This document shows, piece after piece, positions 56,212-64,000 of a DNA stretch of 64,000 bases. The stretch is from Gammaproteobacteria bacterium. Its GTDB lineage: Bacteria > Pseudomonadota > Gammaproteobacteria > Steroidobacterales > Woeseiaceae. Position 1 is the first letter of the stretch. The number at the start of each line of letters is the position of its first letter. The position numbers and the translations under genes are program-made. The notes below the pieces were generated by a model that did no database searches, was not told the DNA's origin, and saw nothing but the letters and a program-made list of their open reading frames with translations. The stretch is from NCBI GenBank assembly GCA_013151645.1, contig JAADHU010000051.1:1-64000 (forward strand), given 5' to 3'.

Positions 56212-57174
56212 GTGAAACCCTGGCATTTCACGACCGACACATTGCCTGAAGCACAACGCCGCGAAGCATGGGCGGATGCCATGAACCGCCTGTGTTTGCC
56301 GATGGGTCAATTTCCGGACCAGGGTGACTTCCACGGCGCCCTCTCCTGCATGGTCTCGCCGCTGGGCATCGAATTTGCCCGTATCGATGCCAGCGCCCAT
56401 GAGATCAGTGGTGCCTACCCAAACCAGCCGTCATCCATCTGGCTGGCACTGTTGATCGAAGGCAAAGCTGAAATGACAGACGGCGAACGCCACTTCGCGG
56501 TCGGCCCCGGCGATCTGACTTATGGGCCGTCAGGTGTGGCCGCAACGCTCACCTTCACTTCCGAGGTTCGCCTGCTTTTTATCAAGGTGCCGCAACTGGC
56601 CCTCAACCAGCGTCTGATCGCGCCGCTCTCTTTGCGCGTCGGCTACCTTCCCGGACAACATGGAATCAGCCTGGTTTTCTCGGGCATGCTGCGCTCATTG
56701 GCCGAAGGCCTGGACGACATCACGGCAGAACAACTTCATCCCGTCGAGCTGGCGCTGACCGAATTCCTGATAACCTGCGTCACGCACACGGCGAGCGTCG
56801 CAAGCGATGTTTCTGTGCTGGGAGGCGCGACCGGTGCAAGAGCAGCCCACTTGCACCGAATCTGCCAGACCATCGAGACGCTCCTGAGCGACCCTGACCT
56901 CACGCCGGGACGTGTCGCCGAAGAACACGGCGTCTCATTGAGATACCTGCAAAAATTGTTCACGATGTCCGGCAAGACTTTCAGCAACTACGTTCGAACC
57001 CGCCGTCTCGAACGTTGTCGCGCGGAACTCATCAGTCCGCTGTACGCCGACCTGTCCATCACCGAGATTTGCTACCGCTGGGGCTTCAATGCGTCAGCTC
57101 ATTTCAGTCGGGCCTTCCGCGCGCGCTATGACATCTCCCCCCGCCAATATCGCCGCAATAATGCGAGCCCGTAA
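56212..57174 (+). CDS. AraC-family regulator
   Basis: A 320-residue regulator starting with GTG. The N-terminal half is an AraC-binding-like cupin sensor (WLALLIEGKAEMTDGER, FAVGPGDLTYGPSG); residues 215-315 hold two helix-turn-helix units (RVAEEHGVSLRYLQKLFTMS and CYRWGFNASAHFSRAFRARY). It lies 74 bases after the extradiol dioxygenase, so it may control the oxygenase genes or the following operon. Confidence 0.9.
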   Translation: MKPWHFTTDTLPEAQRREAWADAMNRLCLPMGQFPDQGDFHGALSCMVSPLGIEFARIDASAHEISGAYPNQPSSIWLALLIEGKAEMTDGERHFAVGPGDLTYGPSGVAATLTFTSEVRLLFIKVPQLALNQRLIAPLSLRVGYLPGQHGISLVFSGMLRSLAEGLDDITAEQLHPVELALTEFLITCVTHTASVASDVSVLGGATGARAAHLHRICQTIETLLSDPDLTPGRVAEEHGVSLRYLQKLFTMSGKTFSNYVRTRRLERCRAELISPLYADLSITEICYRWGFNASAHFSRAFRARYDISPRQYRRNNASP

Positions 57175-57257
57175 GCTGCATTGACGACCCGCACTGAATC
57201 GGCTAATGTATCGTCAGAATAAATACTGTTTCGACTAAAGAAACGAAGGGGTGGACG

Positions 57258-57635
57258 ATGGCTGAAAAGGCGCGTCTCTATAAATGGGATGAGCTTCCTA
57301 AAGAAGTCGTGCGAGCAGGCGTGGAACGCTGTGGTTTTCGCGGTGACGATGTCTTGCTGGTCATGAACTGGCTTACGCCGGGAATGGAAGTGAAACCGCA
57401 TAGCCACCCGTTCGAGCAAATCGCCTACGTCGTGCAAGGACGCATGAAGTTTATCGTCGGCGACGATGTGTTCGATGTGGGACCGGGCAGCGTTATTCGA
57501 ATTCCGGCAAACGTAATGCATTGCGGTGAGCCGATCGGTGATGAAACCGTACTGAATCTTGACGTGTTCAATCCGATTCGCGAGGACTATCGGCATTTGG
57601 TGGAATACCAGGAAGCCGATTTCAAAGACGATTGA
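57258..57635 (+). CDS. Cupin-domain protein
   Basis: A 125-residue single-domain cupin. Metal ligands are likely the histidines in KPHSHPFEQIAYVV, the Glu beside them and the His in NVMHCGEP. Small cupins in catabolic operons often act as isomerases, decarboxylases or dioxygenases. AAGGGG precedes the ATG. It is two bases from the next gene, which begins at 57638, and heads an operon with aldolase, IclR and hydantoinase genes. Confidence 0.85.
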   Translation: MAEKARLYKWDELPKEVVRAGVERCGFRGDDVLLVMNWLTPGMEVKPHSHPFEQIAYVVQGRMKFIVGDDVFDVGPGSVIRIPANVMHCGEPIGDETVLNLDVFNPIREDYRHLVEYQEADFKDD

Positions 57636-57637
57636 CC

Positions 57638-58432
57638 ATGACGGCATTCTCGCAACATTCGGCACTGAAAGAATCGGTAAGAAAGGGTTTACCGGTACTC
57701 GGTTTGTTCATCAAGATTCCGGCTATCCAGGTGATCGAGTCGCTGGCCATGGCAGGCCTGGATTTCGTTGTTCTGGACGCGGAACATGCGGCGTTCGGCA
57801 GCAGCGAACTGGATCGATGCATTTTGGCGGGACGCTCCGTCGGCCTGCCAGTACTGGTCCGCATACGGGAATCGACTTCGGCCGCTATCTTGCAGGCACT
57901 CGACATGGGTGCCGCCGGCGTTGTTATGCCGCACGTTACCTCCGCCGGGCAGGCTGAGACGATGGTGGCCGCGACGCGGTATGAAGGCGGCACGCGCGGC
58001 TTCTCCGGGATGCACCGCGCGGCCGGCTACGGCGCTATTGCCGCAGACGAATTCAAGGCTGCGAGCGATACATCGACCCTCGTCATTGCGCAAATCGAAG
58101 ATGCTGCCGGGGTCGAGAACATCGCTGAGATTTCTGCAGTCGATGGCATCGATGCGTTATTGATTGGACCTGCCGACCTGGCGGTTTCACTGGGTGCAGA
58201 CAAGCCCGGCGATCCTGCGGTGCAACAGGCCATCGATACCGTTCTTGCAACGGCACGAGAGATCGGCATGAGAAGTGGTATTTTCTTGCCGGACACCGGG
58301 AAAACGCCGGCTTACCGGAACAAGGGTGCCAGCTTCTTTATCATTGCCACCGATCAAAATTTGCTGGTCAACGCAGCCGGCGAAATTGCCGCAGAATTCA
58401 AATCACTCAACGGGAACATCAATGGCGGATAA
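57638..58432 (+). CDS. HpcH/HpaI-family aldolase
   Basis: A 264-residue class II pyruvate-type aldolase. DFVVLDAEHAAFG, VLVRIRES (substrate arginine), GAAGVVMPHVTSAGQA and LIGPADLAVSLG are typical of 2-oxo-acid retro-aldol cleavage or citrate-lyase-like enzymes; metal binds to the conserved Glu and Asp. It releases pyruvate and an aldehyde from hydroxy oxo acids. ATG at 57638 is used; it is coupled to the cupin gene and overlaps the IclR gene by 11 bases. Confidence 0.88.
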   Translation: MTAFSQHSALKESVRKGLPVLGLFIKIPAIQVIESLAMAGLDFVVLDAEHAAFGSSELDRCILAGRSVGLPVLVRIRESTSAAILQALDMGAAGVVMPHVTSAGQAETMVAATRYEGGTRGFSGMHRAAGYGAIAADEFKAASDTSTLVIAQIEDAAGVENIAEISAVDGIDALLIGPADLAVSLGADKPGDPAVQQAIDTVLATAREIGMRSGIFLPDTGKTPAYRNKGASFFIIATDQNLLVNAAGEIAAEFKSLNGNINGG

Positions 58433-59198
58433 CACACCTATCGATGCCGTCGTAACGTCATTGTCGGTCATCGAAAATATGGCCGCAGCCGGCGGACCGG
58501 TTGGTGTGAGCGAACTGGCGAAACTCACCGGCGCGAACAAGCCACGCATATACCGGCATCTGCGCACACTGGTGGACATGCAATACGTAACCCAGGATCC
58601 GGAAACCGACAAATACTCTCTAACGTTGAGACTGTTTCATATTGGTCAGCTCATTGCGGCTCACACCGAATTCCTGTCCGAGGCCCGGCACGTCATGCGA
58701 TCACTGCGAGACGAGGTGGGACAGACCGTCACGATCGGTCAGATTGAGGAAAACGGTGTGCGTATTCTCGATATTGTCAAACACCGTTCTTCCGTGGAAA
58801 TTACGACGCCCCCGGGCACACTGTTCGAGTTCCATTCCTCCGCGCAAGGTAAAATCGCGCTGGCGTTCGGTCCGGATCGATTGTTGCAGCAACTGCTCGA
58901 TCGCGGTTCGCGGTCGTCGCAGGCGAAGGCCGGTCTCGATCTCAAGAAATTGAAAGCAGAAGTTTCCAGAATCCGGCAGCGTCGTTGGGCCGTCGCTCCC
59001 GGCGAGGCGTTAATGGGAATCAATGCCCTGGCAGCACCGGTATTCGACGCGAACAATGAACTCGCCGGAACAATTTCGATCGTTGGTTCCATCCAGCATC
59101 TGACCGCGAATCCGGATGAGAAAATGATTTCGGCCGTATCGAAGGCCGCCGCAATGTTCTCGGCACGATTGGGGTACAGAGAGGCAGAAAAAGTATGA
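58422..59198 (+). CDS. IclR-family transcriptional regulator
   Basis: A 258-residue IclR regulator. Residues 10-70 form the winged helix (VSELAKLTGANKPRIYRHLR), and the C-terminal GAF-like domain includes FHSSAQGKIALAF and AVAPGEALMGINALAAPVFD. ATG at 58422 fits the family; the upstream frame is the aldolase's shadow. It overlaps both neighbours (11 bases before, ATGA after), so it sits inside the operon and likely regulates it in response to a pathway acid. Confidence 0.9.
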   Translation: MADNTPIDAVVTSLSVIENMAAAGGPVGVSELAKLTGANKPRIYRHLRTLVDMQYVTQDPETDKYSLTLRLFHIGQLIAAHTEFLSEARHVMRSLRDEVGQTVTIGQIEENGVRILDIVKHRSSVEITTPPGTLFEFHSSAQGKIALAFGPDRLLQQLLDRGSRSSQAKAGLDLKKLKAEVSRIRQRRWAVAPGEALMGINALAAPVFDANNELAGTISIVGSIQHLTANPDEKMISAVSKAAAMFSARLGYREAEKV

Positions 59199-61264
59199 CA
59201 CGCTACGCACTGGCGATCGACATCGGCGGTACCTTTACCGATGCCGTTTTGATCTCGGACGATGGTCGCGGCTGGACAGACAAGACGCTGTCCACTCATC
59301 ACGACCTGCTCGAGGGGTTTTTTAAAGCGGCTGACATGGTTCTGGACAAGGCAGGTATCAAACTTGATCAGGTGAACGATGTCGTCACTCACGCGACGAC
59401 CGTTGTTACCAACATCCTCATTGAGCGTAAAGGCTCGCCAACCGGTCTGATTACCACCGAAGGGTTCCGCGATGTTCTCTATATTCGGGATGAGCACCGC
59501 TACGACATGTTCGACCCGCAAATAGAATACCCGGAACCGCTAATCACGCGAGATTACACCTGGGGAATCGACGAACGCATTTATGCCGACGGCAGCGTGG
59601 GAAAAGAAATCGACCCGGACGCGGTTGCAAAGATAGCAAGCGACCTGGTGGCAAAGAACGTTTCGACGATCGCCGTCTGTTTTCTGAACAGTTACCGTAA
59701 CCCCGACAACGAACGTCGTTTTCGCGACATCCTGCATGAGATAGCGCCGGACCTTTTTATTACTTTGTCCAGCGACGTCGCACCGCAAATGCGTGAATAC
59801 CTGCGCACCAGTACGACCGCGATCAACGCCTATACCGTTCCCATCACACGACCCTACCTGAATGCGCTGATCGAAAAACTGCAGCAACAGGGCGTCGATC
59901 ATGAACCGCTTATCATGCTGTCGAACGGCGGCGTTGTAGGTGCGCGTACTGCAGGAACGTACCCGGTTCGTATGATCGAATCAGGACCGGCTGCGGGCGC
60001 ATTGGTCGCGGGCTTTATCGCCCGCAAGCACGGCATCGAAAACCTGATCTCGTTCGATATGGGTGGGACCACGGCAAAAGCATGCATTGTTCAGGGCGGC
60101 GAGCCGCTGGTTATCGGCGATTTTGAAGTCGACCGGCGCTATCGATTCAAGCCAGGCAGTGGTATGCCAATCACCGTGCCCTCCATCGACATGATCGAGA
60201 TAGGCGCCGGCGGTGGCTCTATCGCCCGCATCGACTCGCTCGGGCTTCTCAAGGTCGGACCGGACAGCGCAGGCAGCAGCCCGGGGCCTGCCTGTTACGG
60301 ACAAGGTGGAAGCCACGCCTGCGTCACGGATGCAGACGTCGTACTCGGCATCCTGGACCCGCTCAATTTCCTCGGTGGCGATATGGCACTCGACGGCGAC
60401 GCCGCCTTTGCCGCAGTAAAAAAACTCGCCGACGTTCTGGAGACCTCGGTGGATGATGCGGCTCACGGAATCTTCAGTGTCGTCGGTGAATCGATGGCCG
60501 CTGCCGCACGTGCGCACGCGACCGACCGCGGCGTCAATTACCGCGGTCTGCCGATGTTGGCGTTCGGCGGTGCAGGCCCCGTCCACGCCTGCTACGTCGC
60601 CGAGCGACTCGATAGCACTCAGGTCATCTACCCGGCGATGGCGAGCGTTCTCAGTGCTTTCGGCACGCTTGTGACGCCGGCTCGACTCGACCTCGCTCGC
60701 AGCGGACTCTGCCGACTTAGCGATATCGACTGGCAGAACGTCGAACCACTCATTGCAGAAATGCTCGATGAAGGTACCCGTGCGTTGATCGAAGCAGGGC
60801 TCGACGAATCAGCGGCCGCTTTCGAATTCGCGGCCGACATGCGCTATGTTGGACAACAGAACGAGGTGCCCGTGCCGCTTGCGGGAGATCCCCGTCAAGC
60901 CGAAAACCAGGACGACCTGCGTGAGCGGTTCAACGAGATTTACCAGAAACTTTATGGTCTGCGACTCGATGACATGGATATCGAGGTTGTCAGCTGGCGG
61001 GTTACAGCACACGGTGGCGAAGCGCAGCGCCAGGTCAACGTTTCCCTGGCCAACGAAGAAGGGAAACCGAAATCGCGTCGTAATGTTTATATCGAAAACC
61101 GGCATGTCGAAACACCCGTTTATGACAGAAGCACGCTGGCACTCGGGCAACAAATCGATGGCCCTATCATCATTGAAGAACGCGAAACCACTGTGTTCAT
61201 CTTGCCGGGATGGAGCCTTACCGTGCGGGACGATGGCAGCTTGATCGCGAACAGGCAGGACTAA
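59195..61264 (+). CDS. Hydantoinase/oxoprolinase A subunit
   Basis: A 689-residue ATP-dependent hydantoinase/oxoprolinase A-type subunit with the ASKHA nucleotide site: AIDIGGTFTDAVLIS, HATTVVTNILIERKG, FDMGGTTAKACIV and FGGAGPVHA. It works with a B subunit to hydrolyse cyclic imides or lactams (N-methylhydantoin, 5-oxoproline) or, in acetone carboxylase-like members, to carboxylate. Start overlaps the IclR stop as ATGA and the B subunit starts 3 bases after the stop. Substrate not determined. Confidence 0.92.
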   Translation: MTRYALAIDIGGTFTDAVLISDDGRGWTDKTLSTHHDLLEGFFKAADMVLDKAGIKLDQVNDVVTHATTVVTNILIERKGSPTGLITTEGFRDVLYIRDEHRYDMFDPQIEYPEPLITRDYTWGIDERIYADGSVGKEIDPDAVAKIASDLVAKNVSTIAVCFLNSYRNPDNERRFRDILHEIAPDLFITLSSDVAPQMREYLRTSTTAINAYTVPITRPYLNALIEKLQQQGVDHEPLIMLSNGGVVGARTAGTYPVRMIESGPAAGALVAGFIARKHGIENLISFDMGGTTAKACIVQGGEPLVIGDFEVDRRYRFKPGSGMPITVPSIDMIEIGAGGGSIARIDSLGLLKVGPDSAGSSPGPACYGQGGSHACVTDADVVLGILDPLNFLGGDMALDGDAAFAAVKKLADVLETSVDDAAHGIFSVVGESMAAAARAHATDRGVNYRGLPMLAFGGAGPVHACYVAERLDSTQVIYPAMASVLSAFGTLVTPARLDLARSGLCRLSDIDWQNVEPLIAEMLDEGTRALIEAGLDESAAAFEFAADMRYVGQQNEVPVPLAGDPRQAENQDDLRERFNEIYQKLYGLRLDDMDIEVVSWRVTAHGGEAQRQVNVSLANEEGKPKSRRNVYIENRHVETPVYDRSTLALGQQIDGPIIIEERETTVFILPGWSLTVRDDGSLIANRQD

Positions 61265-61267
61265 GGC

Positions 61268-62824
61268 ATGGCAAAACTGGATGGCATCGAACTGGAGATC
61301 ATGTGGGGCAACATGATCAGTATCGTCAGCGAACAGGCGAAAGCGTTGCAGCGCATCGCCTTCAGCCCGATCGTTCGCGAAGCCGGCGATCTGGCCACTG
61401 GTTTGTTCGACGTGAACGCTCGCATGGTCGCACAGGCGGTTACGGGTACGCCGGGACATATAAACTCATTGGCGGCCGCCGCCGGTCACCTGATCGACGT
61501 CATACCGCCGGAATCGCTCTATCCAGGCGACGTCCTGATTACCAACGATCCATGGCTATCGGCCGGGCACTTTTTTGACATCACTTTGCTGACGCCGATT
61601 TTTCGCGGCGAAAAATTGATCGGCTACTGTGGCTCTACGATTCACCATACGGACATCGGTGGTTATGGTGTCGGTGCCGGTGCTCGTGATATCCACGAAG
61701 AAGGCCTGTGGATCCCGGTGATGAAGTTGTACGAACGCGGCGAACCCAATGAAACACTGCACAGCATCATTCGACGAAATGTGCGCACACCCGATTCCAT
61801 ATTCGGTGATCTTGCGGCCCAGGTCTCGAGTGGAAAAATGGGCGGGGAGCGACTCAATGCAATGTGCGACCGCTATGGTCTGGACGATATTGTCGATCTG
61901 TCCGATGAAATCATTGCACGTTCAGAATCCGCGACACGTGATGACATCCGTAAACTACCCGGCGGCTCCTATCATGGCGAAACTGAGTTTGACGTTCCTG
62001 GCGGCGAAGTAATCACGCTCAAAACCGAGCTGATCATCGACACGGAGAGAGGTGAAATCACCATCGATTTTGCCGGTAGCTCGGGACCCAGTCGGAGCGG
62101 CATCAATGTTGTCACGGCTTACACCCATGCCTACAGCACGTTCGCGATTCGCAGTATTCTGGACCCGGACCTGCCGAATAACGCGGGCAGCCTTGCGCCA
62201 ATCATTATCAGGGCGCCCGAACAATGCATCGTCAACGCGCAATATCCATCGCCGGTCAATGCCAGACACGTGGTCGGCATGTACGTACCGTTTCCGATAC
62301 TGAAGGCCTTGGCACAAGTGGTGCCGGACAAGATTCTCGCCGAGGGTTCCGGGGCGGTATGGACAATCCAGATCCAGGGCCGCGACAAGCACGGAAAATC
62401 CTTTACCAGCTCGATGTTCAACTATTCCGGCGGCATGGGTGCGCGCAAGACCAAAGCCGGCCTCTCTGCAACCTGCTACCCGACCGGCGTCGCCGCCGTG
62501 CCCGTGGAGGTGCTCGAGGCATCCATCCCCATCGCGTTCACGTGCAAGGAACTTGCACGGGGTACCGGTGGCAAAGGTCTCGTCGATGGCGGTGACGGAC
62601 AGCGTATCGGCTTTCGAATGCGGACTGGACAGGAGTGGTTGCTCAACGCCATTCCCAGTCGGCTGAGTTCACAGGCCGAAGGCATGTTCGGCGCCGGCAA
62701 TGGTGCAGCCGGCCAGTTCCTGGTCAACGGCGAGTCAAGCTCCGAGGCCAAGAAACTGGTCATGCAGGCGGACGACATCGTACTAATGCAAACCCCCGGT
62801 GGCGGGGGCTACGGCGAGGCCTGA
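61268..62824 (+). CDS. Hydantoinase/oxoprolinase B subunit
   Basis: A 518-residue B subunit. Conserved family blocks include LQRIAFSPIVREAGDLATGL, LITNDPWLSAGHFFDITLL and the C-terminal TPGGGGYGEA. It follows the A subunit with only three bases between, so the two are made together as a complex. Ring-opening of a cyclic amide fits with the nearby amidohydrolase and aldolase, but the compound is unknown. It converges on a VOC gene. Confidence 0.92.
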   Translation: MAKLDGIELEIMWGNMISIVSEQAKALQRIAFSPIVREAGDLATGLFDVNARMVAQAVTGTPGHINSLAAAAGHLIDVIPPESLYPGDVLITNDPWLSAGHFFDITLLTPIFRGEKLIGYCGSTIHHTDIGGYGVGAGARDIHEEGLWIPVMKLYERGEPNETLHSIIRRNVRTPDSIFGDLAAQVSSGKMGGERLNAMCDRYGLDDIVDLSDEIIARSESATRDDIRKLPGGSYHGETEFDVPGGEVITLKTELIIDTERGEITIDFAGSSGPSRSGINVVTAYTHAYSTFAIRSILDPDLPNNAGSLAPIIIRAPEQCIVNAQYPSPVNARHVVGMYVPFPILKALAQVVPDKILAEGSGAVWTIQIQGRDKHGKSFTSSMFNYSGGMGARKTKAGLSATCYPTGVAAVPVEVLEASIPIAFTCKELARGTGGKGLVDGGDGQRIGFRMRTGQEWLLNAIPSRLSSQAEGMFGAGNGAAGQFLVNGESSSEAKKLVMQADDIVLMQTPGGGGYGEA

Positions 62825-62854
62825 TGCCGAAATCGGTGCGACAACGTTGCCGGT

Positions 62855-63346
62855 TTATTCCTGAGTAAAATTCGGCGGAACCTGCGGGGTCTCGCCACCC
62901 TTGACCCAAAGCAGCATTTCATTGCCCCACGGATCGCGAAAGCAGTGATTAAAACCGCCGAACTCCGCCCAAAAATGATCGCGCCAGAGAATAGTCGCCC
63001 CGAGTCGTTCCGCGGTGCCCAGAATTCTGTCCACGGAGTCATCTTCGCTGACCATGATCCATACACGCGCCTTGCGACCATCGTCCGCCAGCTTGCGTGG
63101 CTCGACGCCGTCCGGATCCGGGTGCGGTCGCGCATTGGCCGCGTTGTAAATTCCGAGATGAAGGTTCCCCACTTCACTTTGAGTGCCGTCCGATAAACTG
63201 AAGTTTTGTCCCGGCACCATGCGATGATAGTTGCCGTTTAGTCGCGGATCATCTTCCCAACCAAATACCTCCGCATAAAATTCACCTGCAGCATCAGGGT
63301 CATCGGAAGCAAGATCGACAAAAATAAGCGTATTGGGATATGACAT
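62855..63346 (-). CDS. VOC-family protein
   Basis: A 163-residue VOC/glyoxalase protein with the typical opening NTLIFVDLASDDPDAAGEFY and AEVFGWE. Likely metal or substrate residues are in VEPR, GHxx-less turns and NEMLLW, so metal binding is uncertain. GGAGAG precedes the ATG. It is divergent from ribF and convergent with the hydantoinase operon. Function unknown. Confidence 0.85.
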   Translation of the reverse strand: MSYPNTLIFVDLASDDPDAAGEFYAEVFGWEDDPRLNGNYHRMVPGQNFSLSDGTQSEVGNLHLGIYNAANARPHPDPDGVEPRKLADDGRKARVWIMVSEDDSVDRILGTAERLGATILWRDHFWAEFGGFNHCFRDPWGNEMLLWVKGGETPQVPPNFTQE

Positions 63347-63366
63347 GTTTTAATACTCTCCGTAGT

Positions 63367-63408
63367 AGCCCGTTGCAACTCCAGACAGTGTGAGGAGTTA
63401 ACCGGGCT
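63367..63408. promoter_or_regulatory. Two-part hairpin between the VOC gene and ribF
   Basis: Outer arms AGCCCG/CGGGCT and inner arms AACTCC/GGAGTT are separated by an asymmetric internal bulge and an 11-base loop. It would lie 21-62 bases upstream of the VOC start codon, or 50-91 upstream of ribF. There is no T run on either side; a leader structure or protein-binding site is possible. It does not match an FMN riboswitch. Confidence 0.35.
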
Positions 63409-63457
63409 CGATTGAATTATTATTAACGTAGCTAGGTTAGCAGGCCCGACTTAAATC

Positions 63458-64000
63458 ATGCAAATCATACGTAGTACAAATGGCACTCCGGTGGATCGCC
63501 TGGCGAAAGGCAGCATTGCGACGATCGGCGTTTACGACGGACTGCACCTGGGTCATCAAAAATTGCTTGATCGGGTGTTGTCAGAAGCACGGGATTCCGG
63601 TTTGCCATCACTGGTCATGAGCTTCGAACCCACACCGCAAGAGTTTTTCTCACCGCAAAACCCACCGCCCAGACTAATGCGTTTTGGTGAAAAATGTCAG
63701 GCGCTGGCCGAATATGGCGTTGATGTCTATTACTGTGCAAATTTCGACGCCGAGATGCGCAGCCTGACGGCAGAAGCATTCATTCAGAAGGTTCTTCTCG
63801 ACTCGCTCAAGGTGCGCAAACTGATCGTTGGCGAGAGTTTTCATTTTGGCTTGAATCGCAGCGGCAACACAGAGCTGCTGGAAAAGGCGGCCGAAAAACT
63901 CAATTTCGAAGTGCTTCGCGTTCCCGGCGTTAGTTACGAGGGCGAAACTGTGAGCAGTACGGCTGTTCGCCACGCCCTGTCGTCGGGTGACTTGCAGCGT
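63458..64000 (+). CDS. ribF: Riboflavin kinase/FAD synthetase, 5' part (runs off window)
   Basis: The open frame starting at ATG 63458 continues past the end of the window, giving 181 codons of the N-terminal FMN adenylyltransferase domain. IGVYDGLHLGHQKLLD is the nucleotide-binding HXGH-like loop, VMSFEPTPQEFF follows it, and VSSTAVRHAL near the end is the conserved SSTXXR block. The kinase domain lies beyond the edge. The bifunctional enzyme makes FMN and FAD from riboflavin. It is partial only because of the window boundary. Confidence 0.92.
   Translation, partial: MQIIRSTNGTPVDRLAKGSIATIGVYDGLHLGHQKLLDRVLSEARDSGLPSLVMSFEPTPQEFFSPQNPPPRLMRFGEKCQALAEYGVDVYYCANFDAEMRSLTAEAFIQKVLLDSLKVRKLIVGESFHFGLNRSGNTELLEKAAEKLNFEVLRVPGVSYEGETVSSTAVRHALSSGDLQR

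Noticed and set aside
63409-63457. FMN riboswitch before ribF
   Set aside because: None of the conserved FMN-element blocks are visible and the upstream space is too short for the full aptamer.

Overview
The window is a contiguous piece of a Gram-negative chromosome with about 57% G+C by eye. Outer-membrane porins, a TonB receptor, UbiM-like, OlsF-like and HppD-like enzymes point to a heterotrophic, probably aquatic gammaproteobacterium able to respire with and without oxygen; the lineage is inference. I saw no rRNA, tRNA, CRISPR array, insertion sequence or prophage.

Layout. 0.2-9.5 kb: a secreted hypothetical protein; an ArsR/SRPBCC pair; a MarR regulator whose palindromic operator recurs before an RND exporter fused to a LolA-like domain, followed by a DUF1302-like porin; OsmC; and a conserved protein of unknown function. 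9.7-20.7 kb: the outstanding region, ten co-directional genes for extracellular electron transfer. They encode a tetraheme cytochrome resembling the filament-forming OmcE family, three NHL beta-propeller proteins (two of them lipoproteins), a large outer-membrane beta-barrel, cytochromes with 12, 8 and 8 heme motifs, a diheme cytochrome and a NapC/NirT tetraheme quinol dehydrogenase. Together they carry 38 heme-binding motifs. The 12-heme protein begins with a module that aligns throughout with the stand-alone tetraheme cytochrome.

20.7-36.9 kb: a LysR regulator divergent from a DUF1330 protein and a quinone oxidoreductase; tryptophanase and tyrosine phenol-lyase in tandem; a UbiM-like hydroxylase; pyruvate:ferredoxin oxidoreductase with a GltD-like partner; an aminotransferase; an Lrp regulator divergent from HppD, a VOC protein and a 6-phosphogluconolactonase-like protein. 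This looks like an aromatic amino acid catabolism island. 37-48.8 kb: an amidohydrolase, a VOC protein, a TonB receptor with its own terminator, an NTF2-like protein and an SDR; then an ECF sigma/anti-sigma operon leading into an ATP-grasp protein and an OlsF-like acyltransferase, with a hemerythrin-domain gene diverging from it.

48.3-63.3 kb: a catabolic region with a flavin reductase, two overlapping MFS transporters, an acyl-CoA synthetase, a TauD-type dioxygenase, a Rieske oxygenase, a DODA-type extradiol dioxygenase, an AraC regulator, and a tight operon of cupin, HpcH/HpaI aldolase, IclR regulator and hydantoinase A/B. The window ends inside ribF, which runs off the right edge.

A working picture: quinol is oxidised at the inner membrane by the NapC-type protein. 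Electrons cross the periplasm through the diheme and octaheme cytochromes, pass the beta-barrel, and reach an extracellular multiheme assembly held together by propeller proteins. Domain and motif statements are read from the sequence; family names rest on general knowledge; assembly, topology and direction of electron flow are inference.
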